Part shown: one piece after another, positions 8,758 to 17,565 of the stretch
How positions within the stretch are numbered: position 1 is the stretch's first letter
Layout of the letters: each line of letters opens with the position of its first letter
Source: an uncultured Prevotellaceae bacterium
GTDB lineage: Bacteria; Bacteroidota; Bacteroidia; Bacteroidales; Bacteroidaceae
Direction: 5' to 3'
Assembly: GCA_947167515.1 (NCBI GenBank)
Contig: CAMVIM010000014.1
Coordinates: 20,693-84,692, forward strand
DNA length: 64,000 bases
Translations under genes and position numbers: made by a program
The notes under the pieces: model-generated
The model's input: the letters and a program-made list of their open reading frames with translations, nothing else
Databases searched by the model: none
What the model was told of the DNA's origin: nothing

Positions 8758-8823
8758 ACAAAAGGGGGATGTACGAAAACAACATGGAAAAGGGTGGATT
8801 CTCGCCATATTATACACGAGAAA

Positions 8824-8856
8824 GAGGATGTGCCTATTACACATCCTCTTTTTTCT
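8824..8856 (+). terminator. Intrinsic terminator after the HAD gene
   Basis: GAGGATGTG (8824-8832), 7-base loop, CACATCCTC (8840-8848), then a run of six T. A perfect 9-bp stem. The same stem sequence with a related loop recurs at 55702-55729. Confidence 0.85.
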
Positions 8857-8899
8857 TTCTGTGCGTCTTGACTCCGCGAAGTCCTATGCGGTCAGTTCT

Positions 8900-10474
8900 T
8901 TATTTGGTTTCCATTTCTTCTGTCATGTCTATTTCATTACCCTTGGGGTCAATGAACTTGTATTGTAGGAAACCGAGTTCCTGACTCGGATAGATTTTCA
9001 CGCCAAACCCGTATGTCATCTGCCAACGTAAGTAGAGGCTGATGAGCCCTTTGGTGATGTAGGCTTCCACGTAGGGGTTGACGTAGAGCTTGAATTTTTT
9101 CTGACCAAGATGATTGACAATGTAGTCGATTTTGCGCTCCAAAGTGTCGGTGAAGAGGATGGAGGGCTGGACTGTTCCTTTGCCAAAACAAGTGGGGCAT
9201 AACTCTTCCACATGCATGTCCATGGCTGGGCGTACTCGCTGACGGGTGATCTGCATGAGTCCAAACTTGCTCAGAGGCAGGATGTTGTGACGTGCACGGT
9301 CGCTTTTCATGATTTGTGTCATGTGCTCGTAGAGCTTCTGGTTGTGCTCGGCGCTGTCCATGTCGATGAAATCGACCACGATGATGCCGCCCATGTCGCG
9401 CAGACGTAGTTGTCGTGCCAGTTCTTCGGCGGCTTCCATGTTGACAGCGAAGGCATTCTCCTCCTGGTTGTCGAGTCCTCGGCTTCGGTTGCCGGAGTTC
9501 ACATCCACCACGTGCAGGGCTTCGGTGTGCTCGATGATGAGGTAGGCGCCATGCTTGAAGCTGACTGTGCGTCCCAGTCCCGACTTGATTTGTTTCGTCA
9601 CTCCGAAATTGTCGAAGATGGGTACGTTGCCTTTGTAGAGTTTTACGATGGAGTCGCATTCGGGGGCAATAAGGCTGACGTATCTTTTCACTTCATTGTA
9701 CACATCCTCGTCGTTCACATGGATGCTCTCGTAGGATGGATTGAAAAGGTCACGCAGCATGGAGACAGTGCGGCCAGTTTCCTCGTGTGCAAGTACTGGC
9801 AGACTTGTAGATTTTTGGACTTTCCCGATGCAGTCGTTCCAGGCGGAAACGAGCAGACTCATCTCGTTGTTCAGTTCGGCAGCGCGTTTGCCTTCTGCCA
9901 CTGTGCGGACAATGACTCCGAAGTTTCGGGGTTTGATGCTCTGGATGAGCTGTTTCAGACGTGCGCGTTCCTCTTTCGACTTGATTTTGGTGCTGACGTT
10001 CACTTTATCGTCGAATGGAATCAGTACGATATAACGTCCTGCGAAAGAGAGTTCTGCCGTGAGTCGTGGGCCTTTCGTGTTGATGGGCTCTTTGGTGATT
10101 TGCACCATCACTTCCTGTCCCAGCTCCAGTACGTCCTGAATACTTCCTACTTTCTCCAGCGATGACTGTCCTGCAGCCTTTGCCATGGGTGCGAGCTTCC
10201 GTCGGTCGCTCACCACTTGTTTCACATATTTCTCTAAGGCGAGAAAATGTTTGCCTAAATCTTGGTAGTGCAGAAATGCTTCGCGTTCATGACCCACATC
10301 GACGAAACATGCATTGAGTGCCGGCATGATTTTCTTCACTTTTCCGGCGTAGATGTTGCCTACGGAGTACTTGCTGTCTTGACCTTCCTTCTGGAACTCA
10401 ACGAGCTTTTGGTCTTCGAGCAGCGCAATGGTTACTTCCTTGGGCTGGGCATCGATGATAAGTTCGCTGGTCAT
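8900..10474 (-). CDS. rng: Ribonuclease G/E family protein
   Basis: 524 residues from ATG 10474. An N-terminal S1-like RNA-binding region (VGNIYAGKVKKIMPALNACFVDVGHEREAFLH) is followed by the RNase E/G catalytic core with GGIIVVDFIDM (metal-binding aspartates) and the zinc-link CPTCFGKG near residue 405. The length matches RNase G without the RNase E scaffold tail. It processes structured RNA at the membrane or in the cytoplasm. The longer frame to 10525 lies in a hairpin region and is not needed. Confidence 0.92.
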   Translation of the reverse strand: MTSELIIDAQPKEVTIALLEDQKLVEFQKEGQDSKYSVGNIYAGKVKKIMPALNACFVDVGHEREAFLHYQDLGKHFLALEKYVKQVVSDRRKLAPMAKAAGQSSLEKVGSIQDVLELGQEVMVQITKEPINTKGPRLTAELSFAGRYIVLIPFDDKVNVSTKIKSKEERARLKQLIQSIKPRNFGVIVRTVAEGKRAAELNNEMSLLVSAWNDCIGKVQKSTSLPVLAHEETGRTVSMLRDLFNPSYESIHVNDEDVYNEVKRYVSLIAPECDSIVKLYKGNVPIFDNFGVTKQIKSGLGRTVSFKHGAYLIIEHTEALHVVDVNSGNRSRGLDNQEENAFAVNMEAAEELARQLRLRDMGGIIVVDFIDMDSAEHNQKLYEHMTQIMKSDRARHNILPLSKFGLMQITRQRVRPAMDMHVEELCPTCFGKGTVQPSILFTDTLERKIDYIVNHLGQKKFKLYVNPYVEAYITKGLISLYLRWQMTYGFGVKIYPSQELGFLQYKFIDPKGNEIDMTEEMETK

Positions 10475-10510
10475 TTTTGCTTGCCTTGATATGGTTTTTT
10501 GTGTGTAATA

Positions 10511-10584
10511 CAGAAAAAAGAGCATACCACATCATGAAGTCCCTTGCAGGATGGTTCATGTATAGGGCTTGCTCTTTTGTTCTG
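10511..10584 (-). terminator. Long stem-loop between the COX24-like gene and rng
   Basis: Outer arms CAGAAAAAAGAGCA (10511-10524) and TGCTCTTTTGTTCTG (from 10570) pair, with an inner CATGAA/TTCATG pairing. Read on the minus strand it ends in a run of T, so it can act as a terminator or attenuator for the small upstream gene, and as part of the rng leader. Confidence 0.6.
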
Positions 10585-10599
10585 TCGCCAACGGGAGCC

Positions 10600-10689
10600 T
10601 TACTTGCTCTTGTGGCGGTTCTTTCTCAGTCTCTTCTTACGCTTGTGAGTAGAGATCTTGTGTCTTTTCTTCTTCTTACCGTTTGGCAT
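10600..10689 (-). CDS. 29-residue AURKAIP1/COX24-like basic protein
   Basis: A 29-codon frame too short for usual gene calling. More than half of the residues are Lys or Arg, with the pattern KKKKRHKISTHKRKKRLRKN, which matches the tiny AURKAIP1/COX24-domain proteins found across Bacteroidota. Related proteins in other bacteria are ribosome-associated; that role is plausible but not shown here. It has its own -7 box at 10774-10781 and is followed by a hairpin before rng. Confidence 0.85.
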   Translation of the reverse strand: MPNGKKKKRHKISTHKRKKRLRKNRHKSK

Positions 10690-10773
10690 AGTCGTTGAAA
10701 ATTTAGTTGTTTATAATCAGTTTATTCTTATCTTTTTGTGGGCATAAGAGTATGCCTACGCTCATTTGAAGTG

Positions 10774-10781
10774 CAAATTTA
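10774..10781 (-). promoter_or_regulatory. -7 box for the COX24-like gene
   Basis: On the minus strand this reads TAAATTTG, matching TAnnTTTG, about 85 bp before the ATG at 10689. No exact -33 TTTG is seen. Confidence 0.5.
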
Positions 10782-10856
10782 GGCTTTTTTATTGAATGGA
10801 GGAAATTTTTATCCTTGAAAATGTAAATGATGCTATGAATAATCGCTGAAAACCCC

Positions 10857-10864
10857 TAAATTTG
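10857..10864 (+). promoter_or_regulatory. -7 box for the DUF3078 gene
   Basis: TAAATTTG on the plus strand, 25 bp before the ATG at 10890. It stands back to back with the minus-strand box at 10774-10781. Confidence 0.5.
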
Positions 10865-10889
10865 CAAAAAAAATGGTCTGAAAAGAATC

Positions 10890-12239
10890 ATGAACAAATA
10901 TATTATATATGTAATAGCCCTCCTGCTCGCCCTTTTGTCCCAGCCCGTGCTGGCACAGCGGAGTGGGGGAGCCTACAGCAGAACGGCTACATCCATCGTG
11001 AGTCGATATAAGAGAGACTTGACACAGAAGGCGAAGAAAATGAGAGTGCTGCCCCCCGACTCGGTGGAAGTGGTCATGTCGCCCTATCTCTATCGGCTCG
11101 TCGGCCCAGGCGTTTTCTATCGCTCGGTCGTGACAGACCGTTTCCGGCTGAATGGTGGCGAAAAGAACTTCATGCAGGAGGCAACGACAGATGTGCTGGA
11201 ACGGCAGCGAAGCATGGATGACGTGATTGAGGGAGCCTTGTTCGATGTCTATGGTTCACGACCAGAACTCATCCACTACTATGACGCACAGATAGAATCG
11301 GAGAAAATCGTGACACCTGCCACGACTGCTGGAGCCAAGAAGGAGGACTTGGATCCGATTTATCAGAAGACGGAAGGCATCAAGGATGTGACTGAGGTTG
11401 TCGGCGATGTTGATGTGGACATTCAGATTGTAAAGCCAAACTTCTGGACCACCAAGGGAATGTTCAAACTCCAGTTCACCCAGAATTACTTTTCGGATAA
11501 CTGGTACAAGGGCGGTAACAATAACGTGACGATGCTCTCCAATTTGGTGCTCGAAGCCAACTACAACGACCAGAACCGCGTGACTTGGGACAACAAACTT
11601 GACCTGCGTCTGGGCTTTGTCACAGCTACCTCCGACTCCATCCACCGCTACCTGACCAACAACGACAAGATTTATCTCTATTCCAAGTTGGGCATTAAAG
11701 CTGCAAAAAATTGGTACTACACCATCTCCACCGAAGCCAACACGCAGTTCCTGCCTGGCCACAAAGCCAATGACCGCCGCACCTACTCCAAGTTCCTCGC
11801 CCCGTTGGATGTCTATGTGTCGCTCGGTATGGACTGGAAACCCAAGTTCAAGAACGGCAACACCTTTTCCTTAGCTTTGCTCCCCTTCTCCTACAAAATG
11901 CGCTACATCAACGACGAGGAAGAAACCATCCACGCCTCCTATAACATGCGCGATAAGGACTTCCAGCAGGACTTCGGTTCCAAAATCGAGTTCAACTCCC
12001 GTATCTCCATCGTGAAGAACCTCACGTGGCGTTGCCGCTTCTACTACTTCACCTCCTACAAGTATTGCGAATCCGAAATGGAGAATGTCTTTTCCTTCCA
12101 GTTCAACAAGTACATCTCCAGCGAAGTCTATACCCTCTGGCGATTCGACGACAACCGCGACAAGAAGTTCTACGACGACACCCTCGGCTACTTCCAGTTC
12201 AAGGAATACTTCACCCTCGGCCTGGCCTACAACTTCTAA
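10890..12239 (+). CDS. DUF3078 outer-membrane-like protein
   Basis: 449 residues. Residues 1-22 form a signal peptide ending ...QPVLAQ. The block WTTKGMFKLQFTQNYFSDNWYKGG starting near residue 190 is the DUF3078 signature. The C-terminal half alternates hydrophobic and polar residues and ends in aromatic Phe (LAYNF), as in outer-membrane beta-barrels. The role is unknown in the literature I know. It is a single-gene transcript with its own promoter box. Confidence 0.85.
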   Translation: MNKYIIYVIALLLALLSQPVLAQRSGGAYSRTATSIVSRYKRDLTQKAKKMRVLPPDSVEVVMSPYLYRLVGPGVFYRSVVTDRFRLNGGEKNFMQEATTDVLERQRSMDDVIEGALFDVYGSRPELIHYYDAQIESEKIVTPATTAGAKKEDLDPIYQKTEGIKDVTEVVGDVDVDIQIVKPNFWTTKGMFKLQFTQNYFSDNWYKGGNNNVTMLSNLVLEANYNDQNRVTWDNKLDLRLGFVTATSDSIHRYLTNNDKIYLYSKLGIKAAKNWYYTISTEANTQFLPGHKANDRRTYSKFLAPLDVYVSLGMDWKPKFKNGNTFSLALLPFSYKMRYINDEEETIHASYNMRDKDFQQDFGSKIEFNSRISIVKNLTWRCRFYYFTSYKYCESEMENVFSFQFNKYISSEVYTLWRFDDNRDKKFYDDTLGYFQFKEYFTLGLAYNF

Positions 12240-12311
12240 AGACCTTCATCTCTTCCTTCCGACAGGAAATCCCGAATCGTACAAAAAGACCAACTCAAAA
12301 TCCCTAAAATT

Positions 12312-12374
12312 GGTCTGAGTCACACCCCTACCATCGGTGTGAGTCACACCCCCTCCATAGGTGTGAGTCACACC
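12312..12374. repeat. Three 24-bp repeats with a GTGTGAGTCACAC core
   Basis: GGTnTGAGTCACACC occurs at 12312, 12336 and 12360, spaced exactly 24 bp. Each core is a near-palindrome (one mismatched centre). It lies in the intergenic gap between two convergent genes, so it is not a promoter repeat for either. Confidence 0.9.
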
Positions 12375-12437
12375 GATTTTGTGGCAGTGGAAGCGTACTA
12401 ATTGACCAATTCCCGCATTCATCCATCTAACAACAGC

Positions 12438-12474
12438 ACGCCGCCTGTTACCCCAACGGCCACAGGCGGTGTGT
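12438..12474. terminator. Hairpin between convergent genes
   Basis: CACGCCGCCTGT (12438-12449) pairs with ACAGGCGGTGTG (12463-12474) around a 13-base loop, with one wobble. It has no T run on either side but sits between convergent DUF3078 and repeat-protein genes, where a two-way terminator is expected. Confidence 0.55.
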
Positions 12475-12499
12475 CCTTGTTCATGTATGTCCGAAATGC

Positions 12500-14527
12500 T
12501 TACTTCACCAGCACCTTCTTCATCGTCCCATCCGAGTAGCGGATAATGTTCACACCCTTCTGAGGAGTCGTGATGCGCTGGCCGTTCAGGTTGTAGCGAG
12601 CCACCTCAACGGCTGCTGTTCTCTCAGTTCCAGCCTCTGCTTCCACCTCTACTATGCCTGTCGGGTCATCACCCGTGCTGAAGGACTGCTCCTCGCCATA
12701 GAAGGTCTCATTCTCCTCGGTGGTGACAAACGCCACAAAGTGGTAGGTTGAGTTATAGTTCAAGCCCTTCAGGTTGGCGCTCATCATCTGCTGACCACCA
12801 CCGATGATGTCCACCTCTTCCGTCATGGCATCGCCCGGCACGGCAGCCGCCCTGCGCTGTGCGGTCTCGCGAAGGTTGGCCCCAGCAGCCGTCTTCCAGT
12901 ACTTGAAGCCCTGCACCTTCACCTTGTCCGTGCCTCTCATGGCATAGCCCTTCACCAATGCGCCGTTGCCCTCCACCGAAATCTTGGCATACGTGTGGAC
13001 GGTCGGCTCGAAATAAGAGGTGTTCGATGGGTCTATACCCACCCAGTCGCCATAATGATGTATATCCTCCGATTCCCTATAGTAATAAGGACGAACTTTC
13101 CAGAGTTTTTCTGTGTTCAAATTACGGATGTATCCTTCCATCTGCTCTTCGTAAAGAATACCTTTCCCATACTGCGAACCAAATTCGTTAGTCCAGTCCG
13201 TTCGCCTCCATTCGAATCCGAAGTTGGTTTCATCTTCGTCAATGTTCGTATTTGCGGCAACGATGACATTGCCAGCCGAAATCACTTTAGGCTGTTGCAT
13301 GTTGAGAACAAGTTCCTTTGTTTTCACGTATTTGATGTCACTTGAGTAAGTCTCTGGCTCCCCATCTCCGTATGGCACGTCAATGAGATATTCGCAACCA
13401 TACGTAAAGTTTGGTCTAAGACCAAGGACCTTATGAGAACTGCCCGTCAGCGGAATGGTGTCTTCATAGAGCACAAACACGATGCGGGGATTCTGTACCT
13501 TGGCATCCCCTTTTGTGTATGAGCAGTTCATTGTGATGGAAGAGGCAGTCGTGTTCGCATCTAATGTAGGCGCAAGACTTGCTGTCTCAAACGTCGTCTC
13601 ATCAAGCGCATAAGAGACTTCTCCCAGCGAAATCTTCATGTTGACCACTTGCGTCCATTCTGGCTTCAGTCCTGTCAACTTGGTCTTCTCGCCCTTGATG
13701 GTATTGTCGTTGCTATGCCATTCAATATATTTTTGGCCTTCTTTATTATAATTTATTGTACCTATATTATAACAGTATGTGTACTCCTTATACTTGTTCT
13801 TCACGTTTATCACAGCCGTGGTCTGTGTGATGTCCGTGAACTCTGGTGAAGGTTTCTCTATGAGATTCTTCGTGCTGACATTATACACATCATAGCCCGC
13901 TTTCCACAAGGTCAACAGGCTCACATTGCCAGGTTTCGTATAAACTGTTGCCTCGCCAAAGGCGGCGCTGCCTACATTTTGTACATTGTCGGGGACGGTG
14001 AAAGAGGGTATGTTGGTGCAGCCATTGAAAGCAGAACTACCGATGCTTGTCACGCTGTTGGGTATGGTGATGGAAGTCAGTCCGCTGCAGTTCCAGAAAG
14101 CACCATCGCCGATGCTTGTCACGCTGTTGGGGATGGTGACGGATGTCAGTCCGCTGCAGCCATAGAAAGCATAATACTTGATGCTTGTCACGCTGTTGGG
14201 GATAACAAGGTCTTTCACTTCTTCTCCATTTAGAAATAGGTGATGAGCATAATACAATGGGTTGCTTTTAGTGTCTTCAAAATGAATATTGCACCATGAA
14301 GCGAGGTCTGTGATGTTGACGGCTGTCAGTCCGCTGCAGTCATAGAAAGCATAATACTTGATCCTTGTCACGCTGTTGGGGATGGTGACGGATGTCAGGC
14401 CTTTGCAGCCATAGAAAGCATATTCGCCGATGCTTGTCACGCTGTTGGGGATGGTGACGGATGTCAGGCCTTTGCAGCCATAGAAAGCATATTCCCCGAT
14501 AGTTGTTACGGGGAAAATTACAACTCT
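12500..14527 (-). pseudogene. BspA-like leucine-rich-repeat surface protein, 5'-truncated
   Basis: The open frame begins right after a stop codon (14528-14530) and holds no ATG before the first repeat, so signal peptide and start are missing; a GTG at 14440 is inside a repeat. About 676 codons. The N-terminal third is a series of ~23-residue BspA/TpLRR repeats (pattern AFYGCxGLTSVTIPNSVTSIG). A middle part of Ig/fibronectin-like strands follows, and the end GVNIIRYSDGTMKKVLVK resembles a Por-type (type IX) secretion tail. Intact relatives are cell-surface adhesins. The break coincides with the left end of the conjugative element, so the 5' part was probably separated by insertion. Expression from the outward promoter at 14645-14676 is possible but no good start codon follows it. 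Confidence 0.75.
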
Positions 14528-14768
14528 TTAGAAATCATTTCGTTACCTCAATTTGGATGGTAATTAGGTAACGATTTAGAAACGAGCTGAATTACATATT
14601 CTGTCTCGTTATACACATTTCCAAAGAACGCTTCTTAGTGAGTGCAAAGATAATCATTTATTCTGTTACCACCAAAGAAATGGGCAGAAACTTAACGTTT
14701 TTATAGGTTTTTGTTACCTTTTCCTTGGCTATTTTATGTCTTTTAGTTACCTGTTTCCATTTGGTAAC
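14505..14768. other. Candidate mobile-element end with six GTTACC motifs
   Basis: GTTACC or its complement GGTAAC occurs at 14542, 14567, 14665, 14713, 14746 and 14763; chance would give about 0.1 in this span. Two pairs form inverted repeats (14542/14567 and 14746/14763). The region begins exactly where the repeat-protein gene loses homology to itself (~14505). Arm-type recombinase sites at an element end would look like this; that reading is inference. Confidence 0.55.
14645..14676 (-). promoter_or_regulatory. Outward-facing promoter at the element end
   Basis: On the minus strand TTTG (14676-14673), a 20-bp spacer, then TATCTTTG (14652-14645): the full Bacteroidota -33/-7 pattern with correct spacing. 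It points out of the element toward the truncated repeat-protein gene. Confidence 0.65.
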
Positions 14769-14807
14769 GATTTCCTTTTTCTTACGATAGGTTCATTGTC
14801 CGTCCAT

Positions 14808-15180
14808 TATCCCCACGGCAGACTGCTTCGTTATTGGGCTGTCCTTTTATTGCCATAACATACTCTTGGGCAAGCCGAAGAGAATGCTATGGCAATGGAG
14901 CGACGAGAAGATAGCCTGCTAACTTCTCCTGATGTCACTCCTTTCGGACGGTCTCAATGACGGCAGTCTGTCATGGTGATAAGGCGGAAGATGAAAAGCA
15001 TTCAGGCATCCGACATTCTGTATTTTGCTCATCCCACTGGTGTGAAGGGCAAGATACAGAGAGTTAGATGCTGGAGGGGGCAATCCCTGCCAAGAATGCG
15101 TTGGAAAGGCAGACGAGCAGGCTTGCCCACCTTTCCAATGCACACTTGTCTTTAGGGCTTGCTGTCCCTGCTTTCTCATA
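14808..15180. ncRNA. Structured repeat element, copy A (diverged)
   Basis: The most diverged of three related non-coding copies (see 15313-15760 and 17566-18013). It keeps the TGCCATA/TATGGCA stem around an inner ACTCTT/AAGAG stem, the CTGTATTTTGC/GCAAGATACAG stem, the TTGGAAAGG/CCTTTCCAA stem, and the shared 3' words GCACACTTG and CTGTCCCTGCTTT. No gene is seen here. It may be a structural RNA or a DNA-level repeat; the strand is not settled. Confidence 0.55.
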
Positions 15181-15312
15181 TCCTTTTGTTTATGCTGTCC
15201 ATTTGACACAGAAGTCCATTTGGCACTAAACACGCTTTGTTTCCATTTTCTTTCCTGTTCTTGTCTATCCGTAGATGTTTTCCATTTCACGTATTTTGCT
15301 TTTGTAGAGGTA

Positions 15313-15760
15313 TTTCAAGTTCCTCCAGTTACCTCATGGCCGACGGCTTCGTCGTTGGTGCTGTCCTTTTCTGCCATCTCATACTCTGGGGACGAGCCTC
15401 AGAGAATGACATGGCAGCGGATTGGCGAGAAGATAGCGAAGCGAATACCTGCCTGAAAGTATTCGGGCAGACTCTCCCGCTTGGCTCACTTCTCTTGTTG
15501 CCACTCCTAAAAGGACACCCCTCAATGACGGCTGTCGGCTATGAGGTTTAGGAGGAACTAACGGAAAAGCATTCAGGCATCCAACATTCCATGTCTTTCT
15601 CTTCGCCCACGGTCAAAGGGAGAGACATAGAGAGTTGTCTGCTGATGGGCAATCCCCACAAGAGTACGTCGGAAGTGCCGGGCAGATGACAAGCATTTGT
15701 CCGTCCCTTCCGATGCACACTTGCTTCATGGTCTTGCCGTCCCTGCTTTTCTCTGTTCAT
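15313..15760. ncRNA. Structured repeat element, copy B
   Basis: 448 bp, the same length as copy C and roughly 80% alike by eye. Visible stems: TGCCAT/ATGGCA enclosing ACTCTG/CAGAG; CTGCCTGAA/TTCGGGCAG with a 4-base loop; ATGTCTTTCTC/GAGAGACAT; TCGGAAG/CTTCCGA near the 3' end. Several stems keep pairing although their bases differ from copies A and C. Short frames on both strands are open here, but their composition is not protein-like. Confidence 0.6.
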
Positions 15761-15920
15761 CGTTAGGGGTGTTCCTTTTCAGTATGCCGTTCTTGTATTC
15801 ACTCTTTGACATTCCTCTCGTTTTCTCAGGCATTGCCAGAAGGTGGGCAAGCCACTTGATTGCAATCCGACCCGTGAACCTTCGCAGGTATTTCAGTACG
15901 CCCGTTAGATACGTTCCCGT

Positions 15921-16097
15921 GGCAAAGGTAAAACCGCAAATTGGAATGGCAAGTTCAGACCACAAGGGTTTTCGGGAAAATCTCCACACCGCAAGGGGTA
16001 GTATTTTGCCGAAAAAACTTGCCGTATCCAATCTGCAACCTTTGATGTAGCCACAGGAACGAAACAAACGGCGATAGAAATACGCAAAAAAAAAACG
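15921..16097. promoter_or_regulatory. Duplicated leader block, copy 1 (before the phosphoribosyltransferase gene)
   Basis: Shares with 18220-18404 the ordered words GGCAAAGGTA, CAAGTTC, AAAATCTCCACAC, GGTAGTATTTT, CGAAAAA-CTTG and ACGCAAAAAAAAA. CAAAGGTA at 15923-15930 reads TACCTTTG on the minus strand, a perfect -7 box directed toward copy B. The block lies just upstream of the gene at 16195 and may be a shared control region. Confidence 0.5.
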
Positions 16098-16194
16098 AAG
16101 GATTCACGGAGTACGGATTTGATTCAGTAGGAACTCACTTCACAGCTCCTGAATCCGCAAAAAACAAAAGTTGAACATCAAAAGCAATCTGAAT

Positions 16195-16728
16195 ATGTTT
16201 AAGTACGCCCTTCTCGACTATGTGCCACAGCGTTACCTCCGTCGTGCATCATTCGACACACTGGAGAACGACCGCTTCATCCTTGACTTCAAGTCAGGCA
16301 GACGCTATGCTACCGACAAGGCTTCACGGCTCATCGGCAAGGCTCTCTCATTGATGGACTTGAAGGACACTGTGATAGTCTGCATCCCTGCAAGTTGCCA
16401 ACAGACCTATACCCGCAGGTTCCGCAGTTTCTCTGCCAAGTTGTCCGCCCTATGTGGAGCAATAGACGGGTTCGAGCATATCCATGTCATCGGAAAGAGA
16501 GAGAAGGTACACATTTGCGGAGAATACGCAGCCGAGGACAACGTGTGGATAGACGAGGATTTCTTCAAGGGCAAGCGCATCCTGCTCATTGACGACATCT
16601 GCACATCGGGCAGGACATCAGACGCATTCAAGGAGCGGATGGAATCGGCAGGGGCACACGTCAGAATGGCTATGTTCCTCGCCAAGACAAAGAACTATCG
16701 TAGAACAAACAATTATAAATACAACTGA
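16195..16728 (+). CDS. ComF-like phosphoribosyltransferase-domain protein
   Basis: 177 residues from ATG 16195 (an ATG at 16171 is also in frame). ILLIDDICTSGRTSD, near residue 130, is the PRPP-binding signature of type I phosphoribosyltransferases, and the protein lacks the zinc-finger start of full ComF. Such genes next to radC are common in Bacteroidota conjugative elements. Its enzymatic activity is unproven; it could serve nucleotide salvage or DNA uptake-like functions. It ends 2 bp before radC, so the two are co-transcribed. Confidence 0.75.
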   Translation: MFKYALLDYVPQRYLRRASFDTLENDRFILDFKSGRRYATDKASRLIGKALSLMDLKDTVIVCIPASCQQTYTRRFRSFSAKLSALCGAIDGFEHIHVIGKREKVHICGEYAAEDNVWIDEDFFKGKRILLIDDICTSGRTSDAFKERMESAGAHVRMAMFLAKTKNYRRTNNYKYN

Positions 16729-16730
16729 TT

Positions 16731-17426
16731 ATGAACACAGCATTAAGAATGAGCATTAAGCAGTGGGCACCCGAAGACCGACCCACCGAGAGATTACAGC
16801 GTTTAGGCGCAGAGTCACTGACCGATGCAGAACTACTTGCCATCCTCATTGGCAGCGGTACACAGCAGTACAGCGCAGTGGATATTGGCAACCAAGTGTT
16901 GGGCAAGTTCAACCACAACCTCAACACATTGGGCAAGGCTCGTTTCGATGAAATACTCGACATCGAGGGAGTTGGCACACAGACTGCCTGCAAGATACTC
17001 GCAGCCGTTGAGTTGGGCAAGCGCAGGCAGATAGCGACACCCGAACTGCATCCCGAAATGAGCACCGCCACCCGTATCTACAACTATATGCTGCCCAAGA
17101 TGCAAGACCTCGCAACGGAAGAGTTTCACATCCTGCTGATAAATCAGAACTTCCGCCTTATCAAGTCCGAGCGCATCAGCCAAGGAGGTATAACCGAGGT
17201 GAGCGCAGATATACGGATTATGATACGTGAGGCAGTTCTTAACAATGCAACCATCATGGCAGTCTGCCATAACCACCCCAGCGGCAGCACACGTCCCAGC
17301 AGAATTGACGATACACTGACGCAGAGCGTGAAGAAGGCTTGTGAGGTCATGCGCATTCATTTCCTCGACCATGTTATCGTGACGGATGGAGCATACTATA
17401 GCTATCACGAGCAGGGAAAGATATAA
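16731..17426 (+). CDS. radC: RadC-family JAB-domain protein
   Basis: 231 residues: an N-terminal helix-hairpin-helix region (IEGVGTQTACKILAAVELGK), then a JAB/MPN metalloprotease-like domain with the zinc motif HNHPSG, S and D downstream (SRIDDTLT), and LDHVIVTDGAYYSYHEQGKI at the end. RadC proteins are often carried by mobile elements; a true repair role is doubtful. Start follows the previous stop by 2 bp. Confidence 0.93.
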   Translation: MNTALRMSIKQWAPEDRPTERLQRLGAESLTDAELLAILIGSGTQQYSAVDIGNQVLGKFNHNLNTLGKARFDEILDIEGVGTQTACKILAAVELGKRRQIATPELHPEMSTATRIYNYMLPKMQDLATEEFHILLINQNFRLIKSERISQGGITEVSADIRIMIREAVLNNATIMAVCHNHPSGSTRPSRIDDTLTQSVKKACEVMRIHFLDHVIVTDGAYYSYHEQGKI

Positions 17427-17442
17427 CCAACAAGTGAGCAGG

Positions 17443-17537
17443 GAAGTCGGACGGACGAAAAGTGCCGCCCGACTTCGTTTCTTTCATGAGCAGATGGCGA
17501 GAAAGAAACGAAGCAAAAGAAACCCTGTTCCATTCTT
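17443..17537 (+). terminator. Twin hairpin repeat, copy 1 (after radC)
   Basis: GAAGTCGGACGG pairs with CCGCCCGACTTC, then GTTTCTTTC pairs with GAAAGAAAC. About 95 bp, nearly identical to 21563-21656. Both copies directly follow the last gene of a plus-strand operon, so they likely end transcription. Confidence 0.7.
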
Positions 17538-17565
17538 TACAGTTGTTGCTAATACCATAATTGTT

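Noticed and set aside
14528..14640. A true start for the leucine-rich-repeat gene
   Set aside because: An in-frame stop at 14528-14530 precedes the repeats and no ATG or TTG follows it; only GTG within a repeat.
15548..15760. Minus-strand frame in structured copy B, alike in C
   Set aside because: The similarity at protein level follows from the DNA similarity; the matching stretch in copy A has indels and the RNA stems explain the constraint better. Not fully excluded.
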